Under the pieces are notes generated by a model, which searched no databases, was not told where the DNA came from, and worked only from the letters and a program-made list of their open reading frames with translations. A stretch of 64,000 nucleotides of DNA, from contig DASQKI010000051.1 in assembly GCA_035630615.1 (NCBI GenBank), positions 22,899 to 86,898 of the forward strand, written 5' to 3'. This document shows, piece after piece, positions 59,463 to 64,000 of this stretch. This DNA comes from DATFRX01 sp035630615 (GTDB lineage Bacteria > Actinomycetota > Actinomycetes > Propionibacteriales > Nocardioidaceae). The translations under genes were made by a program, and so were the position numbers. Positions within the stretch are counted from its first letter, which is position 1, and every line of letters begins with the position of its first letter.

Positions 59463-61064
59463 CTACTCGGCTTGCTGAGCCTGGCCGATGATCCTGACCA
59501 GATCGGCGGCGCCGTCGACTCCGTCGGCGTCGAGGTCGGCCGCGGCGACCGCGAGGTCGTCGAGCGTCACGCCACGGTCCGCGACCGGGGTCGATTCCTT
59601 GAGCAGCTGCGCCAGGTCGGCCACGGCGGCGGCCAGCCGAAGCGACTCGTCAGCCTCGGTCTCGGTGTCGGCGGCCGCGATCGGCGTCGTCGACTGCTCC
59701 ACCTCACCGGAGTCGGTCGACTCCCAGCGCAGGTCGACGGTGCCGATCTCGGCGCCAGACTCGACTCCGGGACGCAGGTGCACCTCATAGAGCGCGGTCG
59801 CCTCGTGCCCCGTCCCGATCTCGCCGGCGTCGACGTCGTCGTTGGTGAAGTCGTCGTCGGCGATCGCCCGGTTGTCGTAGCCGATCAGCCGGTACGACTC
59901 GACCAACTCGGGATCGAAGGCGACCCGCGTACGCGCGTCCCGTGCGACCACGGTCAGGGTGCCGGTGATGTCCTCGACGAACAGCCGCTGCGCCTCGTCG
60001 AAGGTGTCGACGTACGCGTAGAAGCCGTCACCCTGGTCGGCCAGCTGCTCCATCAGATGGTCGTTGTAGTTGCCCATGCCGTAGCCGACGGTGACGAGGT
60101 GAATGCCGTCGGCGCCGGCCTTCTGGATCATGTCGGCGAGCCCGCCGGCGCCGGTCATCCCGACATTGGCGACACCGTCGGACGCGAGCACAACCGCGTT
60201 GATCGCGTCGTCGCGGTAGGCCTCACGTGCTTGGTCGTACGCCTGTCGCAGGCCAGCCTCCATGTTGGTGCTGCCGCCCGGCTTGAGCTGGTCGATCGCA
60301 TCGAGGATGGTGCCCGTCTCGCCGATCGGAGTCGGCTCGAGCAGCGCCTTCGCACGGTCTCCGTACGTGACGATCGCGACGGTGTCAGTCGGGCGCAGAT
60401 GCTTTGCCAGCAAGGCGACTGACGACTTCACCAGTCCGAGCCGGTCGCGAATGTCCATTGACCCCGAGGTGTCCGCGACGAGGGTGAGCGCGACCGGCGG
60501 TCGGTCCGCCGCGTCGATCTCGCGAGCCTTGACGCCCACCCTGATGAGTTGGGTGCCGTCGGCCGTCGAGGGTGCGGCGCCGCCGTCGACATAGACACCG
60601 AGATCCGCGTCCGACGGGGCTTGGTAGCCGTAGTCGTACGCGTTGACCCACTCCTCGGGCCGAATCGATGCGGCCGGCGGACGATGGCCCGAGCCGAGCA
60701 GCTCGCTGGCGACCGAGTACGAGCCGGTGTCGACGTCGAGGGCGAAGGTCGACAGCGGATCGGCGTCGGTCGCGACGAAGCCGCTCGTGCCCGCGTCGAC
60801 GAAGGTGTTGTCCTCGAGGACCCCTGGCCAGTCGGCTCGCTCACTGTCGGATGTCTCGGCCTGGCCGCTGGCCGTCAGGGGAGCGGTGCCGTACGCGAGA
60901 CTGTCGGACTCGCCTTGCTGGTAGTCGTCGTAGTACGTCCGCGGATCGATGTCGGCTCGGTCGTCGACATCGTCGACATCGTCGGAATCGCTGCAGGCGT
61001 TGAGGCTAGCGGCGGCGAGGGCGCTGAGGATGGTGGCCGCGAGAAGGCGTCGGTGGCGTCGCAT
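59463..61064 (-). CDS. VWA-domain lipoprotein (YfbK-like)
   Basis: A 533-residue protein with a lipoprotein signal (RRHRRLLAATILSALAAASL, then N-A-C). The VWA N-terminal region has DTGSYSVASELLGSG and IRPEEWVNAYDYGY. The VWA domain with MIDAS motif D-T-S-G-S-M-D is in LTLVADTSGSMDIRDR, with VVLASDGVANVGMT. A C-terminal DUF3520-like part follows. It probably binds a metal-dependent partner at the cell surface; the partner is unknown. The ATG at 61064 is chosen on the signal peptide. Behind it lies the six-copy family A array. Confidence 0.85.
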   Translation of the reverse strand: MRRHRRLLAATILSALAAASLNACSDSDDVDDVDDRADIDPRTYYDDYQQGESDSLAYGTAPLTASGQAETSDSERADWPGVLEDNTFVDAGTSGFVATDADPLSTFALDVDTGSYSVASELLGSGHRPPAASIRPEEWVNAYDYGYQAPSDADLGVYVDGGAAPSTADGTQLIRVGVKAREIDAADRPPVALTLVADTSGSMDIRDRLGLVKSSVALLAKHLRPTDTVAIVTYGDRAKALLEPTPIGETGTILDAIDQLKPGGSTNMEAGLRQAYDQAREAYRDDAINAVVLASDGVANVGMTGAGGLADMIQKAGADGIHLVTVGYGMGNYNDHLMEQLADQGDGFYAYVDTFDEAQRLFVEDITGTLTVVARDARTRVAFDPELVESYRLIGYDNRAIADDDFTNDDVDAGEIGTGHEATALYEVHLRPGVESGAEIGTVDLRWESTDSGEVEQSTTPIAAADTETEADESLRLAAAVADLAQLLKESTPVADRGVTLDDLAVAAADLDADGVDGAADLVRIIGQAQQAE

Positions 61065-61111
61065 GCGCCTGGGACGCCGCCTTCGCTCCCTCGGTTCCGC
61101 CCCACCCCTTC

Positions 61112-61304
61112 GCGCCGAGGTTGCGCGTCCCGCCCGCTTCTTCCCGCCGAGGTTGCGCGTCCTGCCCGCTTCTTCGCGCCGAGGTTGCGCGTCCTGCCCG
61201 CTTCTTCGCGCCGAGGTTGCGCGTCCTGCCCGCTTTCTTCGCGTCGAGGTTGCGCGTCCCGCCCACTTCTTCGCGCCGACCTTGCGCGTCCTGCCCGCCG
61301 AAGG
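61112..61304. repeat. Family A tandem array, six direct copies at 32-33 bp
   Basis: GCGCCGAGGTTGCGCGTCC or close variants start at 61112, 61144, 61176, 61208, 61241 and 61273, with steps 32, 32, 32, 33 and 32. No inverted partner is present, so this array cannot be a simple terminator hairpin. It lies between two leftward genes, downstream of the FAD oxidase and upstream of the VWA lipoprotein. Confidence 0.9.
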
Positions 61305-61315
61305 GGGTTGGGGCG

Positions 61316-62614
61316 TCAGCCGAGGATCCGGTCCAGGTACGCATTGCCGAACACTCCGTCGGGGTCGAGCTCGGCCCGGATCGCCCGGAAGTCGTCGAAC
61401 CGTGGATAGCGGGCGCGGAGCGTCGCCGCGTCGAGGCCGTGCAGCTTGCCCCAATGGGGCCGGCCCTCGTGCTCGTTCATGATCGACTCGACCGCATCGA
61501 AGTACGCGCGGTCGGTGACCCGGTGGTACAGATGCACCGCCACGTACGCGGTCGCCCGACCGTACGCGGTCGACAGCCACGCACTGTCGTCGGCGCCGGC
61601 GAACCGGACCTCGATCGGGAAGCTGACCGGCGTACCCGTCGCGTCGATCCACTGCCGGACGGCCCGCACAGCGTCGCCGACTGCCGAGCGCGGGATGGCG
61701 TACTCCATCTCGACGAAGCGGACCCGACGCGGCGACGTGAAGACCCGACACGAGTCGTCGACATACTGCCGCGCCGACAGGGCCCGACCCGAGACGGCGT
61801 TGATGCGTGGCACCAGACCGGGGCGGCGGACGCCGATCCGGTTGACCAGCTCGAACGCGCCGTTGGACAGCAGCTCGTCGTCGACAAGGGCACCGAGCTG
61901 TCCCGGCGGTCGACGCACCGCATCGGGACCGACCCGGTTGTTGCGCTTGGTCAACGTGTACGGAGTGTGCGGGAACCAATAGAACTCGAAGTGGTCCGCA
62001 GAGTCGGCCAACTCGTCGACGCGCGCGAGGACCTCGTCGAGTCGCATCCGTCCTTCGGCTGCATGCAGCAGGAACGCCGGCACGCACTGCAACGTGACCC
62101 GAGCGACGACTCCCAACGCGCCGAGACCGACCCGGCCGGCGGCGAGCAGCTCCGGCCGCGTATCCCCGTCGACACGCACCAGCTCGCCGCCGGCCGTGAC
62201 GAGGTCGAAACCCACCACGGCGGCGGCCAATCCACCGAGTCGGGCGCCGGTGCCGTGGGTCCCGGTCGCGATGGCGCCGCTGATCGTCTGGCGATCGATG
62301 TCGCCAAGGTTCGGCATCGCCAGTCGATATCCGTGGAGCAGCTTGTTGAGCCGGTGGATCGGGATGCCGCCCTCGACGGTGACGAGGCCGGTGCGTGGGT
62401 CGATCGACACGAGCCGGTCGAGCGCCGACAGGTCGACGTGGACGCCGTCGGTGGCCCCGATCGCGGTGAACGAGTGACCGGACCCGAGCGGCTTGACCCG
62501 CAGGCCGTCGTCGCGCGCGGCCCGCACCGTGGCGATCAGCTCGTCGATCGACTGGGGCTGCGCGAGTCGCCGCGGCGTGGCGGTCTGGTTGCCGGCCCAA
62601 TTGCGCCACGTCAT
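61316..62614 (-). CDS. FAD-linked oxidase of the D-arabinono-1,4-lactone/gulonolactone type
   Basis: A 432-residue protein. The N-terminal FAD_binding_4 domain has LGSGHSFTAIGATDGVHVDL, RQTISGAIATGTHGTGARLG and a GGELVRVDG hinge. The C-terminal ALO domain ends HWGKLHGLDAATLRARYPRF. It oxidises a sugar lactone; the natural substrate is uncertain. Its start overlaps the stop of the PLP gene (ATGA), so they form one operon. Confidence 0.88.
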   Translation of the reverse strand: MTWRNWAGNQTATPRRLAQPQSIDELIATVRAARDDGLRVKPLGSGHSFTAIGATDGVHVDLSALDRLVSIDPRTGLVTVEGGIPIHRLNKLLHGYRLAMPNLGDIDRQTISGAIATGTHGTGARLGGLAAAVVGFDLVTAGGELVRVDGDTRPELLAAGRVGLGALGVVARVTLQCVPAFLLHAAEGRMRLDEVLARVDELADSADHFEFYWFPHTPYTLTKRNNRVGPDAVRRPPGQLGALVDDELLSNGAFELVNRIGVRRPGLVPRINAVSGRALSARQYVDDSCRVFTSPRRVRFVEMEYAIPRSAVGDAVRAVRQWIDATGTPVSFPIEVRFAGADDSAWLSTAYGRATAYVAVHLYHRVTDRAYFDAVESIMNEHEGRPHWGKLHGLDAATLRARYPRFDDFRAIRAELDPDGVFGNAYLDRILG

Positions 62615-63765
62615 CCGAAGTTGCGTCCCTCTCCGCGGTAGGTCGGCACCGTCTCGTGTCCGTCCGCGCCGATCAGGTGCACCTCGTCGAACCGTTCGCA
62701 CAGCTCGCCCGCCTTGGCGTGCCGCAGCCACACCCGGTCGCCGAGCTTCAGCCTGCGGGCGGCCGACCCTCGTACAGGGGTCTGCACCTCGCCGGCGCCC
62801 TCGTTGCCGATCAGCTTCAGGCCCTCGGGGTACGTCGGTACCGGCTGCCGCGCCTTGCCGGGTGGGCCGGAGGCGACGTAGCCACCGGAGTAGAGGGTGA
62901 CGATGTCGGGTGCGGCTCGGCGTACGACGGGCAGTGCGAACATCGCCGCCGGTCGAGGCGTGAACGCCGCGTATCCGTCGAACAGCCCCGGCCCGAAAAG
63001 GCCCGACCCGGCGGCGAGCTCCGTGACGGCCTGGTCGTCGGTCGTGGCATGCAGGCTGCCGGTGCCACCGCCGTTGACGAACTCCAACTCGGCGTGCTGA
63101 CTGACCGCTTCGACCAGCGCCGTGCGCCGCGAGTCGAGGTCGCGCATCGACGCACGTTTCATCGCGCGCACTGCCGGGGTCGTGTCGGGTACGCCGGCGA
63201 CCTGTCCCTCGTACGTCATGACTCCGACGAGCTCGAACCCGGGCCGCTGGCTGATCGCCCGTGCGACGGCGGAGGCCTCGGTGGGCGTGTGCAGCGGCGA
63301 CCGCCGTGGGCCGAGGTGGACCGGGCCGACCCGCAACGACGCATCGAGATCGAGCGCGACCCGGATCGTCTTGTGGCCGACGCCGAGCAACTCGTCGACG
63401 AAGTCGAGTTGCTCGACCGCGTCGATCATGACGGTGACCGCGTTGCGTCGGGTGTCGTCGCGGGTGAGCACGCGCCAGGCCGCCCGATCGACCGAGGGGT
63501 ACGCGACGACGATGTCGGTCAGGCCGTGGCGGACGAGCCAGTTGGCCTCCGCGAGCGAGTACGCGAGGACGATGTCGAATCCGGGCCGTTTCAGAGTCTG
63601 TTCGATGAGGTGCCGCACCCGGATCGACTTGCTCGCCAGGCGGATCGGCTTGCCTGCGGCCCGACGTACGAGGTCGTGCGCGTTGGCCTCGTACGCGGCC
63701 ATGTCGACGACGGCGAACGGCGGGTCGAGGTCGGCCGTGGCGGCGTCCAGGTCGTGGTGACGCAT
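62611..63765 (-). CDS. Alanine-racemase-fold PLP protein (amino acid deaminase/aldolase type)
   Basis: A 384-residue type III PLP-fold protein. The PLP lysine is probably in RLASKSIRVRHLIEQTL. Other segments are IRVALDLDASLRVG, ELVGVMTYEGQVAGV, FVNGGGTGSLHATT and a C-terminal D-serine dehydratase-like domain (LGDRVWLRHAKAGELCERFD). Family members act on D-threonine or D-serine-like substrates. Always coupled here to the FAD oxidase, it may process the same sugar or amino-acid route. The start ATG is at 63765. Confidence 0.85.
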   Translation of the reverse strand: MRHHDLDAATADLDPPFAVVDMAAYEANAHDLVRRAAGKPIRLASKSIRVRHLIEQTLKRPGFDIVLAYSLAEANWLVRHGLTDIVVAYPSVDRAAWRVLTRDDTRRNAVTVMIDAVEQLDFVDELLGVGHKTIRVALDLDASLRVGPVHLGPRRSPLHTPTEASAVARAISQRPGFELVGVMTYEGQVAGVPDTTPAVRAMKRASMRDLDSRRTALVEAVSQHAELEFVNGGGTGSLHATTDDQAVTELAAGSGLFGPGLFDGYAAFTPRPAAMFALPVVRRAAPDIVTLYSGGYVASGPPGKARQPVPTYPEGLKLIGNEGAGEVQTPVRGSAARRLKLGDRVWLRHAKAGELCERFDEVHLIGADGHETVPTYRGEGRNFG

Positions 63766-63833
63766 CGTGGCGCCGATCCTCCCACGAGCAGCGTCGTTGT
63801 CCGCCGCCCGTCCGGATTGCCGGCTTCGTTTAC

Positions 63834-63903
63834 GCTTCCCTCCCGCTAGCGTTGCCCAGCGCCCCGATACGTCCGGTTTGCGGCGCAGGAAAGGGAGGGA
63901 AGC
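63834..63903. repeat. Inverted repeat between the PLP gene and tRNA-Thr
   Basis: GCTTCCCTCCC (63834-63844) is perfectly inverted as GGGAGGGAAGC (63893-63903), with 48 bases between. It lies in the divergent gap. It may be a further intergenic palindrome family. I see no U-run. Confidence 0.55.
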
Positions 63904-63944
63904 GGGGCGTCTGCGCCGTCCGACTACGATGGCGAAGCAATCTG

Positions 63945-64000
63945 GCCGGCGTGGCGCAATTGGCAGCGCATCCGACTTGTAATCGGAAGGTTCTCGGTTC
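63945..64000 (+). tRNA. tRNA-Thr (anticodon UGU), 5' part
   Basis: The tRNA starts GCCGGCG at 63945, then TG and the D arm GCGC-AATTGGCA-GCGC. The anticodon stem is TCCGA/TCGGA with loop CTTGTAA, anticodon TGT. The window ends inside the T arm (GGTTC), so the 3' acceptor strand is not seen. Confidence 0.93.

Noticed and set aside
61112..61304. CRISPR array
   Set aside because: The units are contiguous 32-bp repeats without unique spacers, and no cas genes are in the window.
59463..62609. A 1048-codon leftward frame joining the VWA lipoprotein with upstream DNA
   Set aside because: The signal peptide and lipobox place the start at 61064; upstream lies the repeat array and the FAD oxidase in another frame.
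63767..63982. Protein-coding gene across the right end
   Set aside because: The frame runs into the tRNA-Thr gene and has no homology or ribosome site.

Overview
The window comes from a high-GC actinobacterium. The supporting evidence is GC-rich DNA with many GTG starts, mycothiol synthesis (mshA), carD, senX3/regX3, a GlnR-type regulator, DUF4395/DUF1416 sulfurtransferase genes, an HbhA-like protein and BKACE and DUF4032 genes. From memory, two blocks are collinear with Mycobacterium tuberculosis: Rv0813c-Rv0818 (glnR, membrane protein, thioredoxin, sulfurtransferase, DUF1416, nitrobindin) and Rv0474-Rv0491 (XRE regulator, hbhA, DUF2516, then mshA, ybjN, gpm, senX3, regX3). No LCP, selenium or repeat feature points to Mycobacterium itself. 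I would place it in Actinomycetota, probably outside Mycobacteriales, and cannot name the genus.

Layout. 0-4 kb: divergent glnR (partial) and moaD, then a sulfur operon (membrane protein, thioredoxin, DUF4395, sulfurtransferase, DUF1416) with a short cysteine-containing leader peptide in front of DUF4395. 4-12 kb: two LytR-CpsA-Psr (LCP) cell-wall ligases, dtd, BKACE, DsrE, MpaB, a 40-residue membrane peptide, nitrobindin, ygfZ and a frameshifted DUF559 endonuclease. 12-17 kb: sulfate activation operon read leftward (cysC with a degenerate sulfurylase N-terminus, tauE-type exporter, cysD, cysN). 17-22 kb: asparaginase II, XRE regulator with a palindromic operator, HbhA-like protein, macrodomain, BCCT carrier. 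22-32 kb: typA, corA with a structured proline/arginine-rich leader ORF, mshA, sulfotransferase, gpm, phoU, senX3-regX3. 32-46 kb: carD, ispD, ispF, a membrane-anchored molybdopterin oxidoreductase, two tandem C39 peptidases, a FetAB-like ABC system, cysS, rlmB, TetR, acyl-CoA dehydrogenase, DUF4032.

46-59 kb is a complete selenocysteine locus on one strand. It holds a Tat-exported formate dehydrogenase whose catalytic residue is an in-frame UGA (Sec195) followed by a SECIS-like hairpin, then fdhE, the iron-sulfur subunit, an NrfD-type membrane subunit, mrp, tRNA-Sec (selC), selA, selB, moaA and selD. Everything needed to make and decode selenocysteine, except serine-tRNA ligase, is here beside its probable client. 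The right end holds a secreted protein, a VWA lipoprotein, an FAD-linked sugar-lactone oxidase, a PLP racemase-fold protein and the 5' part of a tRNA-Thr.

Across the window, intergenic gaps (especially between convergent genes) carry several families of short palindromic or tandem words. Several share a GCGC-n-AAT core, some repeat at 22 or 32 bp, and one form carries a 42-nt core that is nearly identical at two loci although the inverted arms differ. I regard these repeats, the corA leader and the sulfur leader peptide as the least explained parts of the window.
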